Positions 25,072 through 33,827 are shown, numbered from the stretch's first letter. The stretch is 41,435 nucleotides of DNA from an uncultured Lachnospiraceae bacterium (GCA_947629545.1 CANREE010000016.1:1-41435), one strand, 5' to 3'. Notes: generated by a model not told the origin, from the sequence alone. Program-made: numbers and translations.

Positions 25072-25728
25072 TCAGCCCCCAGCGTTTCCGCGGGCAACCA
25101 GTCCCTTCAGATCCCCGATCAGCTTCGTCACACGCTCATTTTCCCGCTTCATGCTGACCTGGTTGACGATCACACGGGCCGACAGGTCGCAGATCTCCTC
25201 CAGAACCACCAGACCGTTTTCCCGCAGCGTAGAACCGGTCTCCACGATATCCACAATCACCTCGGAAAGCCCCACGAGCGGCGCCAGTTCAATGGAGCCG
25301 TTCAGCTTGATGATCTCCACAGTCTGGTGCTTTTTATTATAAAAATAATCCTTCGCGATGTTCGGGTACTTGGTGGCAACGCGGATCAGTTCGTGGTGCT
25401 TAAGGCGCTCCCTTGCCGATTCCGGCCCGCAGACGCACATCCGGCACCGGCCGAAGCCCAGGTCGATAACCTCGTAAAGCTTGCGGCCTTCCTCCAGAAT
25501 CGTGTCCTTGCCGCAAATGCCGATATCAGCCGCGCCGTATTCCACATAGGTAGGCACATCGTTCGCCTTGGCAAGGAAGAAGCGGATGCCCAGCTCCTCG
25601 TTGGTGAAGATCAGCCTGCGGGAGTTCTTATCCTTCATCTCTTCGCAGGTGATGCCGATCTGCTCCAGAAGTTCTAAAGTTTTATAAGCCAGACGGCCCT
25701 TGGTCAAGGCGATCGTCAAATATCTCAT
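25072..25728 (-). CDS. hisG: HisG, ATP phosphoribosyltransferase (short form)
   Basis: 218 residues, the short form that lacks the C-terminal regulatory domain and works with HisZ. Motifs are [36 protein letters not shown] and the PRPP site [16 protein letters not shown]. It catalyses the first, feedback-controlled step, joining ATP and PRPP. hisZ lies just upstream, as expected for this enzyme form. The RBS (AAGGAGA) overlaps the end of the 30-codon ORF at 25744-25836. Confidence 0.96.
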   Translation of the reverse strand: MRYLTIALTKGRLAYKTLELLEQIGITCEEMKDKNSRRLIFTNEELGIRFFLAKANDVPTYVEYGAADIGICGKDTILEEGRKLYEVIDLGFGRCRMCVCGPESARERLKHHELIRVATKYPNIAKDYFYNKKHQTVEIIKLNGSIELAPLVGLSEVIVDIVETGSTLRENGLVVLEEICDLSARVIVNQVSMKRENERVTKLIGDLKGLVARGNAGG

Positions 25729-25743
25729 ATGATAAATGTCTCC

Positions 25744-25836
25744 TTACTTAAGTCCAAACCTGATAATTCCGCTTTCCAATAAATCCTCGATTGCCCCAAA
25801 GATGAGGCATAAACCAGGCAGGCACCAGATATTCAT
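25744..25836 (-). CDS. Possible 30-residue protein between hisZ and hisG
   Basis: An ORF of 30 codons starts in an ATGA overlap with the hisZ stop and ends at a TAA that forms part of the hisG ribosome site. The product (MNIWCLPGLCLIF…ESGIIRFGLK) has a hydrophobic N-terminal half. The tight overlap on both sides suggests it is translated, perhaps only to couple HisZ and HisG synthesis. No homologue is recognised. Confidence 0.35.
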   Translation of the reverse strand: MNIWCLPGLCLIFGAIEDLLESGIIRFGLK

Positions 25837-27095
25837 TCTTCTTCCGCCTTATCGCCTGTCTCCGCGCCAGCTTCCATCTCGCCGTCGATCAGATACACAT
25901 TTCCGCCGTTCTTAGCCTGATAAAAAATCTGCGCGATTCCGTTCCTTCGGGCATAGTCCCTGTAATTCTCCGGCGTCATGCCGTGCCTGCGAAGCATCAG
26001 GCACACATTCTCTCCGCGTTCCCGCATACCGGCCGCCATCCGCAGCGCATCTTCCCGCGCCTCCGGCTCGTACAGAAGAAGCGTCTGAATCACCTCCACC
26101 GGAATCTCCACCTTCTGCCGCGCCAGTGCCAGCATCAGACGGTCGATGACAATGGCGAAACCCACCGCCGCCGTATCTTTGCCGAACTGGCACAGGAGCC
26201 GGTCATAGCGCCCGCCGGTCACGAGATACTCGCCGCTCCCATAGGTATACGCCTTGAAAATGATCCCCGTATAGTAATTATAATTGCTCAGCATCCCCAG
26301 ATCACAGGAAACATATTCCGCGACGCCGTAGCTTTCCAGAATCCGCTGAACCTCCATCAGCCGCCTGACGGCCTTCCGGGAACGTTCATTCGTGATCTGC
26401 CCCTCCAGCTCTGCAAGCATTGCAAAGCCGCCGAACAGTTCCGGAAGCTGAAGGAAAATCTTTCGCAGCCCCTCCGGCATCTCCTGCTCGGCAATCAGCT
26501 CTTCCACGCCGAAATGATTCTTATTTTCGATCAGTTCCCGCAGTGTCTCCTGCGTCTGATCGTCCATCCCGGCCTCTTCCACAAGCCCGCGGAAGAAATC
26601 CACCTGTCCCAGCTCCACCTGGAATTCCTGAAGTCCGGCGCTTTTCAGCGCATCCACGACCAGGGCGATCATTTCCGCATCCGCATCTGCCGAATCATCC
26701 CCGATCAGCTCCGCGCCGGTCTGCGTGTTTTCCTTCAGCCGCCCCTGATAGCTGGAATTGTTGATAAATGTCCTCTCCCGGTAGCAGAGCCGCACCGGCA
26801 CCGTTTCATCCATGTAATACTTGGCGACGCATCTGGCGATGGCCGGCGTCACGTCGGGCTTCAGCACCAGCGTATTGTTATCCCGGTCGAAGAATTTGAA
26901 CATCTCCCGGGAACTGACGCTGCCCCGCTCCCTGCCGAATATATCAAAGAATTCGAAGGTCGGCGTCTCGATGTCCTGATATCCATAACGGTGGAATACC
27001 TTGCTGATCCGGCTCTGGACCGAAAGCTTTCTGGCGCATTCGCCGTTATAGATATCCCTGACGCCTTCCGGCGTGTGAAGCAGATTAACCTCCAT
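25833..27095 (-). CDS. hisZ: HisZ, ATP phosphoribosyltransferase regulatory subunit
   Basis: 420 residues, related to histidyl-tRNA synthetase but lacking its anticodon-binding end. It has class II synthetase-type motifs: GYQDIETPTFEFFDIFG, LVLKPDVTPAIARCVAKYY, and LVTGGRYDRLLCQFG. It forms the active complex with short HisG. It is the first gene of the block hisZ, hisG, hisD, hisB, behind a consensus promoter. The stop overlaps the small ORF by 4 bp (ATGA). GGGAGGA precedes the ATG. Confidence 0.94.
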   Translation of the reverse strand: MEVNLLHTPEGVRDIYNGECARKLSVQSRISKVFHRYGYQDIETPTFEFFDIFGRERGSVSSREMFKFFDRDNNTLVLKPDVTPAIARCVAKYYMDETVPVRLCYRERTFINNSSYQGRLKENTQTGAELIGDDSADADAEMIALVVDALKSAGLQEFQVELGQVDFFRGLVEEAGMDDQTQETLRELIENKNHFGVEELIAEQEMPEGLRKIFLQLPELFGGFAMLAELEGQITNERSRKAVRRLMEVQRILESYGVAEYVSCDLGMLSNYNYYTGIIFKAYTYGSGEYLVTGGRYDRLLCQFGKDTAAVGFAIVIDRLMLALARQKVEIPVEVIQTLLLYEPEAREDALRMAAGMRERGENVCLMLRRHGMTPENYRDYARRNGIAQIFYQAKNGGNVYLIDGEMEAGAETGDKAEEE

Positions 27096-27258
27096 GGTTC
27101 CTCCCAGATTCTGTCATTTTGATTCTGTCTTGCGGACGGCACATACAGCCCTTCCAATTGCATTCATACGGCAGGCCGTATATCCGTTTCCGTCTGCACC
27201 AATCATAACAAGGCGACCGCTTTCACGCAGTACAGTGATCACTTCATGATGTGAGACC

Positions 27259-27287
27259 ATTGTACGAAAGCAGCCGCCTTTTGTCAA
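27259..27287 (-). promoter_or_regulatory. his operon promoter
   Basis: Minus-strand TTGACA (27282-27287), 17-bp spacer, TACAAT (27259-27264). A leader of about 155 nt runs to hisZ. I see no T-box or run of His codons in it. An open frame of 48 codons spans the leader, but its ATG overlaps the -10 box. Confidence 0.8.
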
Positions 27288-27300
27288 TCATCCTTTTTCA

Positions 27301-27345
27301 TTTCCATGCGAACGGGCGCCTGTGTGGCACCCCGCTCGTATTTTA
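27301..27345 (-). repeat. Dispersed hairpin repeat, copy E
   Basis: Minus strand: AAAATACGAGCG, stem GGGTGCC-ACACA-GGCGCCC, then GTTCGCATGGAAA. The flanks match the other copies while the stem sequence differs but still pairs. It lies between the end of purF and the his promoter and may act as the purF terminator. Confidence 0.6.
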
Positions 27346-27383
27346 TCGTCCTGCATACATCCGCGCACACCAAAATGCCGTTC

Positions 27384-28826
27384 TCACGCTTTCCCGCCGC
27401 ACCCGCCGGTACATCCGTCAAAGCAGTAGGTGCACACTTTGCATTTCGGCAGTCCGATGGACTCCACCAGATCGTCCAGCCGATGATACCGAAGCGTCGT
27501 GAAATTCTGCTGTTTGCGGATATCCTCCAGCATCGCCTCATAGCGGTCGCTTTCCGGATCCGCATATTCCGCAAGAATCTCCGGCTTCTCCGCGTTATCG
27601 CCTTCCCGCTCAAGGATCACGCGCCGCGCGATCAGGTCCAGATCCGACTTGGACCTGGAGAAATTCAGGAACTTACAGCCGTACACCAGCGGCGGACAGG
27701 CCGGCCGCACATGGACTTCCTTCGCCCCGCTCTGGTACAAAAATTCCGTCGTCTCCCGCAGCTGCGTCCCGCGGACGATGGAATCGTCGATCAGCAGCAG
27801 CTTCTTATTCTCGATCAGCGCCTTCACCGGCACCAGCTTCATCCTGGCGATCAGGTTCCGCTGATTCTGGCTCACCGGCATGAAGGACCGCGGCCAGGTC
27901 GGCGTATATTTGATAAATGGTCTCGTAAACGGCACTTTGGATTCATTGGCGTAGCCGATGGCGTGGGCCGTGCCGGAATCCGGAACGCCCGCCACCATAT
28001 CCGGATGCACATTTCCGGCAGCCATATCGCGCTTTGCCAGGGCGCTGCCGCAGCGGTAACGCATTTCTTCTACATTGATCCCTTCATAGGAGGACGGCGG
28101 ATAGCCGTAGTAGACCCAGAGGAAGGAACAGATCTGCAGCTCATCTCCCGGCGCGGCCAGCTGTTCGATGCCGTCCGGCGTCAGGCGAACGATCTCGCCC
28201 GGCCCCAGCTCCCGCTCGTCCGTATAACCCAGATTCAGATAGGCAAAGCTTTCCATGGAGACGCAGTACGCGTCTTCCTTCCGCCCGATGACGAGCGGCG
28301 TGCGGCCCACCCTGTCCCTGGCCGCGTATACGCCGTCTGATTTCAAAATCAGCATCGTCATGGAGCCGTCGACGATATCCTGTACATAACGGATACCGTC
28401 CAGCAGACTGTCCCTGCGGCAGATCAGCGCGCCGATCAGCTCGGTCACATTGACCTGACCGTTGGTCATTTCCTGAAAATGGGTGTGGCGGTCATCATAA
28501 AGCTCCTGAATCAACCGCTCATAATTGTTTACCTTACCCACCGTGGCAATGGCGAAACTGCCCAGATGGGACTGGATAATGATCGGCTGCGGTTCGAAAT
28601 CCGAGATGCAGGCGATCCCGTAATATCCGTTCATCTCCTCCACGTCGCGCTCGAACTTGGTGCGGAACGGGGAGTTCTCAATGTTATGGATAGCCCTGTG
28701 AAATCCGTCAGCTCCATAGGTAGCCATCCCGCCCCTGCGGGTACCTAAGTGGGAATGATAATCCACGCCGTAAAACAGTTCATGCGTACAGTTCTTTCTG
28801 GCAACGACTCCGAATAAGCCTCCCAT
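27384..28826 (-). CDS. PurF-like amidophosphoribosyltransferase lacking the N-terminal catalytic Cys
   Basis: 480 residues. The N-terminal Ntn glutaminase-like half has YHSHLGTRRGGMATYG and FERDVEEMNGYYGIACISD. The C-terminal half has the PRPP-binding loop LLLIDDSIVRGTQLRET. A Cys-rich end (CKVCTYCFDGCTGGC) may hold an Fe-S cluster. Canonical PurF begins with Cys after the start or propeptide (CGIFGV, CGVFGI); here the start reads MGGLFGVV, so the nucleophile is Gly. The glutaminase is therefore probably inactive; ammonia-dependent or other activity is possible. ATG at 28826 with GGAG eight bases upstream; the TTG two codons earlier is less likely. Its own promoter lies at 28873-28901. No other pur genes are in the window. 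Confidence 0.88.
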   Translation of the reverse strand: MGGLFGVVARKNCTHELFYGVDYHSHLGTRRGGMATYGADGFHRAIHNIENSPFRTKFERDVEEMNGYYGIACISDFEPQPIIIQSHLGSFAIATVGKVNNYERLIQELYDDRHTHFQEMTNGQVNVTELIGALICRRDSLLDGIRYVQDIVDGSMTMLILKSDGVYAARDRVGRTPLVIGRKEDAYCVSMESFAYLNLGYTDERELGPGEIVRLTPDGIEQLAAPGDELQICSFLWVYYGYPPSSYEGINVEEMRYRCGSALAKRDMAAGNVHPDMVAGVPDSGTAHAIGYANESKVPFTRPFIKYTPTWPRSFMPVSQNQRNLIARMKLVPVKALIENKKLLLIDDSIVRGTQLRETTEFLYQSGAKEVHVRPACPPLVYGCKFLNFSRSKSDLDLIARRVILEREGDNAEKPEILAEYADPESDRYEAMLEDIRKQQNFTTLRYHRLDDLVESIGLPKCKVCTYCFDGCTGGCGGKA

Positions 28827-28872
28827 GCGCAAGTCTCCTTTTCTCGTGTGATCCGACTGTCTTCATGCACGG

Positions 28873-28901
28873 ATAATACCATAGATTCCGCTGACAATCA
28901 A
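28873..28901 (-). promoter_or_regulatory. Promoter of the purF-like gene with a cre-like palindrome
   Basis: Minus-strand TTGATT (28896-28901), 17-bp spacer, TATTAT (28873-28878). The palindrome AAAGCGCTT overlaps the -35 and resembles the core of a CcpA catabolite-response element. The match is partial. Confidence 0.6.
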
Positions 28902-28930
28902 GCGCTTTCTTACAGCCTCGCGCGCAATCG

Positions 28931-30631
28931 TCAGCCTGCGTAGAACAGCCCGTCGAAGCAGTCGAACTCCGGAATTCCGCCGATATTTCTGGTACCGTAG
29001 GAATCACCGTCGACGTCGAAGCGGTAATATTCTCCGCTGTCTGTGCGCATGGTCATCCAGGACTTACCGTCCGTGCGTACGGGATGGAGTACGGTCCCCG
29101 CCGGCACCGTCGCCTCGCTGCCGCCTGTCCCGTAATCATTGACCCCGGCCAGCGCCGGCAAATCGCACTTCGCCGTCAGCGTTCCATCCATACCGTAATC
29201 ATAGATCGCATAAGTCTCCGTATGTGCCGACGGATGCCCGTCTTCCCTCAGATCATAATCCTCATAACCCTTATAGGATCCCAGAAATTCGAGACGCGAG
29301 GCAAGGCAGAAATTCTCCGGCCCGGTACAGGAAGCGGACAGCTCCATCGCCTGCAGGGTATCGACATAGGCCGGCGCGCCCTTCGTCAGTTCATAGATGT
29401 CAATATAGGGCCAGTCATTGTCTCCGTACAGCTGTACATAGCACCAGACCCGCCCGTCGATATCGCTGATCACCCAGCTGACGCCAAGCCGCGCCTGGTC
29501 CGGCCGGGTAACGGTGCTGTCATTCAGCGATACATAATAGCCGTTTATGTTATTATTCTCATCGACGTCCGAACCGACATACAGGTGGTCGACGGCGCCG
29601 TCGCCTGTCAGATCCATGTCCCCGCAGCCCCAGTCGATCTGCCGGATATAACCGCTTTCCTGCGGAATGTATTCCGCTTTGAAATACTCCGGGTGTTCCG
29701 CAAACGTCACCGTGACTGATATTGGTCCGGACGCGTAAGGCGCGATCACATAGGTGTTGAAATAAATGGTAACGCCGGTCCGGTCAACGGTCCACTCCGG
29801 CTGTTCATCGCCATAGAACAAGTTCTGGAGGGTTTCGGCGTAGTCATCGAACAGATCGCCGTTCGCCGCATACTCCGTTTCGAGCTCCTGCTTAACCGTC
29901 TCATAAAGGCCGTCGTAATCCGCCGCGATATCGGCCAGCGTCAGGCGGTCCCCGGTCTGCGTATCGTAGGTCACCCCATATTCCTCATAGAATCCATGGG
30001 CGCCTCCGGTGTAGCCTTCCAGCATATGGCGGAAGCTGAGCAGTTTTTCATCGCTTCTCACGGCCTGGGCCGTATGCTCGACGGAATAATAGGCATCGAT
30101 ATCTTCCGACGCCATACTATTGTGAAATTCCAGCGCATCCGCATAGTAATCCGCATGCTGCTCCTGGACACTGTCCCAGACGGCATCCCAGTAGGCGCCT
30201 ACATTTTCACAAAGCGCGGCATATTTCTCATCGTTGACCTTCAGGCCCTGAACGGTCATCGTCAGAATCGTCGCGTAGGTTTCGGGATCGGTATCGACAA
30301 GGGATTCGTAGGTTGTAGTCAGATGCAGGATGTCCGGCACGCCGCCTTCCTCGTCCTCCGGCTGCGGATTCTCCGCGGCTGCGTCTGTCTGTCCGGCAGT
30401 TTCTTTCTGCGAGGCGGCAGTCCCAGCCTGATCCTGCGTATCATCAGCTGCCGAAGCGGACTCTCCGGCCGCGGTAGAGACGCTTACGGGCGTTTCATTC
30501 GCGGCAGACGTCTCCGGCTGTTCTGACGAGCCGGACCCGGAACAGGCGCTCAGTATCAGCGCCGCGGCCGCAAAAACAGCGAGCGCCTTCTTCCGCGCGG
30601 GAATCATTTGCGTAATGGATCTCATTTTCAT
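28931..30631 (-). CDS. Lipoprotein with DUF4163/DUF3298-like domains
   Basis: 566 residues. The signal peptide ends in LSAC (lipidated Cys), followed by a Ser/Ala/Glu/Gln-rich linker of about 70 residues. The middle part (about 100-340) fits the DUF4163 + DUF3298 arrangement of PdaC/RsiV-like surface proteins: FRHMLEGYTGGAHGFYEEYG, TGDRLTLADI, WTVDRTGVTIYFN and IAPYASGPISVTV. The C-terminal part contains a VCBS-like beta segment (GDMDLTGDGAVDHLYVGSD, Asp-rich) and an SH3-like end (TVPAGTVLHPVRTDGKSWMTM…). Role unknown; envelope sensing or a lysozyme-binding type function is possible. Two ATGs (30631, 30625) are both close to GGAGGAG. Confidence 0.78.
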   Translation of the reverse strand: MKMRSITQMIPARKKALAVFAAAALILSACSGSGSSEQPETSAANETPVSVSTAAGESASAADDTQDQAGTAASQKETAGQTDAAAENPQPEDEEGGVPDILHLTTTYESLVDTDPETYATILTMTVQGLKVNDEKYAALCENVGAYWDAVWDSVQEQHADYYADALEFHNSMASEDIDAYYSVEHTAQAVRSDEKLLSFRHMLEGYTGGAHGFYEEYGVTYDTQTGDRLTLADIAADYDGLYETVKQELETEYAANGDLFDDYAETLQNLFYGDEQPEWTVDRTGVTIYFNTYVIAPYASGPISVTVTFAEHPEYFKAEYIPQESGYIRQIDWGCGDMDLTGDGAVDHLYVGSDVDENNNINGYYVSLNDSTVTRPDQARLGVSWVISDIDGRVWCYVQLYGDNDWPYIDIYELTKGAPAYVDTLQAMELSASCTGPENFCLASRLEFLGSYKGYEDYDLREDGHPSAHTETYAIYDYGMDGTLTAKCDLPALAGVNDYGTGGSEATVPAGTVLHPVRTDGKSWMTMRTDSGEYYRFDVDGDSYGTRNIGGIPEFDCFDGLFYAG

Positions 30632-30650
30632 GGTTCTCCTCCCATATTCC

Positions 30651-30715
30651 GATATCCGCTTTACGGGATATCTGATTGATTGCTGTCAGGACCGTTTCCT
30701 GTGCTGTCAGGACCG
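30651..30715 (-). promoter_or_regulatory. Repeat sites upstream of the lipoprotein gene
   Basis: TGCTGTCAGGACCG occurs twice, at 30681-30694 and 30702-30715, 21 bp apart (two helical turns). Next to it is the inverted repeat GATATCC-N8-GGATATC (30651-30672). Paired direct repeats with this spacing often bind a response regulator dimer. The ABC-class ATPase gene is divergent, so either gene could be controlled. Confidence 0.45.
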
Positions 30716-30887
30716 GCCCTGCTGAAAAGGCAAATAGCCTCAATTGTTTATTTTATAACAGCACCGTACCGGTGTCAATGCCGCTTTATGTTCCATGATT
30801 CCCGTTTATGCATTTATCCATTTACAAGGAAAAGCAGAGCCGTTATAATCAGAAGTATCACAGAAATCAGAAAGGAACAGCAAAACT

Positions 30888-32576
30888 ATGAAATCATCTG
30901 CGGAACTGCGCACGCTTCTGCGCTCCATCGACCATAAAGGGTATCCGGCTTATAAATCGCTGACTGGAAGCTATCAGTTTGGAAGTTACATCTTATCGAT
31001 CGACCATGTGCAGGGCGACCCGTTCGCTTCTCCTTCCAGCCTGCATATCGAGATTCTGCACCGGGACGCCGGCTTTCCCGCAGCTTACTACGACCGGGAT
31101 TACGTGCGGATCGCGCTGCAGGACTACCTGACGCGCCGCATGGAGGAACAGTTTGCCGCCTTTAATTTTAAGGCCAAAGGCTCCGGCAAAAGCGGTCTTC
31201 TGTCCATCAGCCGCTGCGGACAGGAAGTGCTGGAGCGAAGTGCCTGCGAGATCACGCCCCAAAAGATCATCGTCCGCTTCCACGTGGGCTTCCCGGCCTT
31301 CGGACGCACAATCAACGCCGGGGAACTTGATAAGATCCTCTTTGATTTTCTGCCCCGCTGCGTGGAAAACGGCTGTTTCGCCCGCAGGCAGGACGCGAAA
31401 CGGCTGAAAGCCGCCATTGATCTGGCAGAGGATCAGCATGCGATCCGGCAGTATTTGCGTGAAAATCAGCTCGTGGCCTTTGTGGCCAACGGTTCTGTGC
31501 TACCCCGTAAAAGCGGCGTTTCCGACCTGCCGATGAACGGCAGCGTGCCGTTTACATCGCCGGCATCCATGGAGGCTGAAATCATGCTGCCCCACGCCGG
31601 GCTTATACGCGGAATGGCTGTACGCCGGGGCATCACGCTGATCGTGGGCGGCGGTTATCACGGCAAGTCCACGCTTCTGGAAGCGCTTCAGATGGGCGTC
31701 TATGACCATATCGCCGGAGACGGACGGGAATACGTGATCACCGACGACACCGCCGTCAAACTGCGGGCCGAAGACGGACGTTCCATCCGTCAGGCGGATA
31801 TTTCCATGTTCATCCGGGATCTGCCAAATAAAAAGGATACCTCCTGCTTTTCCACCGAGGACGCCAGCGGCAGCACCTCACAGGCAGCAGGCGTAATCGA
31901 AGGCATCGAAGCCGGCTGCGGACTCTTCCTGATCGATGAGGACACCTCGGCTACGAATTTCATGGTGCGGGATGAGTTCATGCAGCAGGTGGTCAGCCGC
32001 AGTCAGGAGCCGATCACCCCATTTCTGGAGCGTGCGAGAGATCTGTATGAGAAGGCCGGCGTCTCCACGATTCTGGTAGCCGGAAGCTCCGGCGCCTTCT
32101 TCTATATCGCGGACACGATCCTGCAGATGGACTGCTATCAGCCGCTGGATATTACCGCGCGTGTGAAAGCATTGTGCAAAGAACACACGGCGCCCAGAAC
32201 TCAGGCGCCGGATTTCGCGGTTCCCGTATTTAACCGCGTTCTGCGGGGGAACGGGCATATAGCAGGCGGAGGTCGCGGCGGCAAGATCAAAACCTTCGGC
32301 ATGGATTCCTTCTCCATCGACCGCGAGACCGTCGATATGCGCTATGTGGAACAGCTGGCAGATTCCGAGCAGCTGAACGCCCTGGCCCATCTGCTCCGCT
32401 ATATGACGGAACAGGTCCTTGACGGCAGGAAAAACATGCAGCAGGCAGTCAGACAGACTTACGATATTCTGGAGAAGAAGGGCTGGGAGCCGTTCTGTTC
32501 CTCTTACGTGCCCTGCGGACTGGCCCGGCCGCGGATTCAGGAGCTTTATGCGTGCCTGAACCGGTTCCGGGGATAA
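30888..32576 (+). CDS. Predicted ATPase of the ABC class (COG3044 type)
   Basis: 562 residues, the only clear plus-strand gene. The N-terminal half is family-specific (GYPAYKSLTGSYQFG…YILSIDHVQGDPFA). The ATPase part has Walker A GGGYHGKST (254-262), and Walker B GLFLIDEDTSATNFM with Asp350-Glu351. Between them SGSTSQAAGVIEGIE resembles the ABC signature helix region. There are no membrane segments, so it is a soluble, non-transport ABC protein; its cellular role is unknown. AAAGGAA precedes the ATG by ten bases. It ends in the tandem repeat and bidirectional terminator at 32.6-32.77 kb. Confidence 0.9.
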   Translation: MKSSAELRTLLRSIDHKGYPAYKSLTGSYQFGSYILSIDHVQGDPFASPSSLHIEILHRDAGFPAAYYDRDYVRIALQDYLTRRMEEQFAAFNFKAKGSGKSGLLSISRCGQEVLERSACEITPQKIIVRFHVGFPAFGRTINAGELDKILFDFLPRCVENGCFARRQDAKRLKAAIDLAEDQHAIRQYLRENQLVAFVANGSVLPRKSGVSDLPMNGSVPFTSPASMEAEIMLPHAGLIRGMAVRRGITLIVGGGYHGKSTLLEALQMGVYDHIAGDGREYVITDDTAVKLRAEDGRSIRQADISMFIRDLPNKKDTSCFSTEDASGSTSQAAGVIEGIEAGCGLFLIDEDTSATNFMVRDEFMQQVVSRSQEPITPFLERARDLYEKAGVSTILVAGSSGAFFYIADTILQMDCYQPLDITARVKALCKEHTAPRTQAPDFAVPVFNRVLRGNGHIAGGGRGGKIKTFGMDSFSIDRETVDMRYVEQLADSEQLNALAHLLRYMTEQVLDGRKNMQQAVRQTYDILEKKGWEPFCSSYVPCGLARPRIQELYACLNRFRG

Positions 32577-32594
32577 GTGATCACAAAGAATACC

Positions 32595-32722
32595 GACGAG
32601 TCTCACTGGTGCTTTGTTCGCATGGAAAGACGAGCCGGATGGCGCTGACAAACAGCATAAAAAGACGAGCCGGGCGTCACTGGCACCCTGCATGAAAATA
32701 CGAGTGCCCGCATGGAAATTAA
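32595..32722 (+). repeat. Short tandem array of the dispersed repeat, copy A
   Basis: Three and a half units of 34-38 bp, each starting GACGAG(CCGG) and ending CATG/CATA-AAAA. The best unit is 32664-32701: GACGAGCCGGGCGTCACTGG, then CACCCTGCATGAAAATAC. It lies between the ATPase stop and the terminator, in convergent non-coding DNA. Confidence 0.7.
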
Positions 32723-32725
32723 TAG

Positions 32726-32765
32726 GAAGCCGCATCTGACCGATGAACCGGGCAGGTGCGGCTTC
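32726..32765. terminator. Bidirectional terminator between convergent genes
   Basis: GAAGCCGCA (32726-32734) pairs perfectly with TGCGGCTTC (32757-32765), and CTGACCG/CGGGCAG extend the stem inside. Short T-rich tracts follow on both strands. It separates the plus-strand ATPase from the minus-strand 72-codon gene. Confidence 0.75.
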
Positions 32766-32772
32766 TTTGCCG

Positions 32773-32991
32773 TCACCACTCTCTTCGGATCTCTTCTTCC
32801 TTTACACCATAACTGTAAAGAAATTCCCGCAGATCATCATCCGTACGGATAAACATAAGCTCGTCAAATTTCCCGGTAGCCATGTCTTTAAATCCGGCTA
32901 CCTTCTCCCCATTACAGATACTTGCTTTGATCACCGGAATCTTGCCGGTCTTGTCATAGTCGGCAGTCGGTCTTGAATGTTTCCGAAACAT
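32773..32991 (-). CDS. Small conserved hypothetical protein (72 residues)
   Basis: The ATG at 32991 follows AGAGGGGAAG; an eight-codon longer frame has no good site. The product is MFRKHSRPTADYDK…, with a central IKASICNGEKVAGFKDMATGKF and an acidic C-terminus (DLREFLYSYGVKEEEI). I have the impression of a family found in several Lachnospiraceae, but I cannot assign a function. It follows the esterase gene by about 50 bp and ends at the shared terminator. Confidence 0.6.
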   Translation of the reverse strand: MFRKHSRPTADYDKTGKIPVIKASICNGEKVAGFKDMATGKFDELMFIRTDDDLREFLYSYGVKEEEIRREW

Positions 32992-33039
32992 GATACTTCC
33001 CCTCTCCTGAATCAAGCAGTCTCCCTGAACTTTAAACTC

Positions 33040-33825
33040 CTATAATTCTTTCGCCTTCCACAGAAAATCCATGATCATCGGCACCTGCCGTTCCCAGTCC
33101 GCCTCGCAATGACCGCCGCCCGTCTGGCAGTAGATCTGCGCAGCCGCACCCTGGGCCGCAAGACGCGCCGCCACGGAACGATTCCGCCGGGAGGTGTAGC
33201 TTCTGCGGTCCTCATGGGTATGATCGATGACGCCCTTCGCCTCTCTCGTTCCCCAGGAGAGCCATACCCTCGTATCCGCGTCCACCGGATAGTCCTTCAG
33301 ATCCCGGTATACCCGGGGCATACAGAACGCAATGGCGCTCGATACGCAGGCAGCCTTGGAGAAACACCAGTTATACCGCAGCACGCCGTAAAGCGCCATC
33401 AGGCCGCCCATGCTGGAACCGCCGATGCCGGTGCAGGCACGGTCCGAATATGTCCGGTACTCCCAATCGATCATCGGCTTCACCTGATCTGTGATCCAAC
33501 GCATCGTGGCATCGCCGATACATTCAAAATTGCTGCAGAAGCCCCAGCTCATGCGGTACGGACAATATTCGTTCAGGCGGTCCTGTCCTTCATGGCTGCA
33601 TTCCATGCCCACGATGATCACCGGCTTGTCCCACCGGTCCAGAAATTCCTTAAGCCCCCAGCTCTTGCCGAAGGTCGCGTCGCTGTCATAGAACAGATTG
33701 TGTCCGTCGAAGAAATACATGACCGGATAGCGTTCGTCCGTGCCGTAATAATTCTCCGGCAGATAGATGTGAAGCCGCCGGTTCTGACCGGCAGGCGGAT
33801 AAAAGCAGTCGCGTTTGATTACCAT
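33040..33825 (-). CDS. Esterase-D-like alpha/beta hydrolase
   Basis: About 261 residues. The beginning RRLHIYLPENYYGTDERYPVMYFFDGHN and the nucleophile elbow GIGGSSMGGLMALYG (Ser in GxSxG) are typical of the putative esterase (EstD/Fes-like) family. The catalytic His is in QTGGGHCEADWE. No signal peptide, so it should be cytoplasmic. It would cleave an ester bond, for example of a feruloyl, acetyl or siderophore-type substrate; which one is not visible. The ATG at 33825 is preferred, six bases from GAAGGA; an ATG two codons earlier overlaps the previous stop. It follows the membrane protein gene directly. Confidence 0.82.
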   Translation of the reverse strand: MVIKRDCFYPPAGQNRRLHIYLPENYYGTDERYPVMYFFDGHNLFYDSDATFGKSWGLKEFLDRWDKPVIIVGMECSHEGQDRLNEYCPYRMSWGFCSNFECIGDATMRWITDQVKPMIDWEYRTYSDRACTGIGGSSMGGLMALYGVLRYNWCFSKAACVSSAIAFCMPRVYRDLKDYPVDADTRVWLSWGTREAKGVIDHTHEDRRSYTSRRNRSVAARLAAQGAAAQIYCQTGGGHCEADWERQVPMIMDFLWKAKEL

Positions 33826-33827
33826 AA

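Noticed and set aside
27096-27258. T-box in the his operon leader
   Set aside because: No T-box antiterminator consensus (TGGNACCGCG) or terminator was found in the 155-nt leader.
27105-27260. 48-codon open frame in the his leader as a leader peptide
   Set aside because: Its ATG overlaps the -10 box, so it would not be on the mRNA. It has only one pair of His codons and no ribosome site.
32743-32976. Plus-strand open frame of 77 codons after the ATPase gene
   Set aside because: It crosses the bidirectional terminator and is antisense to the 72-codon gene, which has a proper start site.
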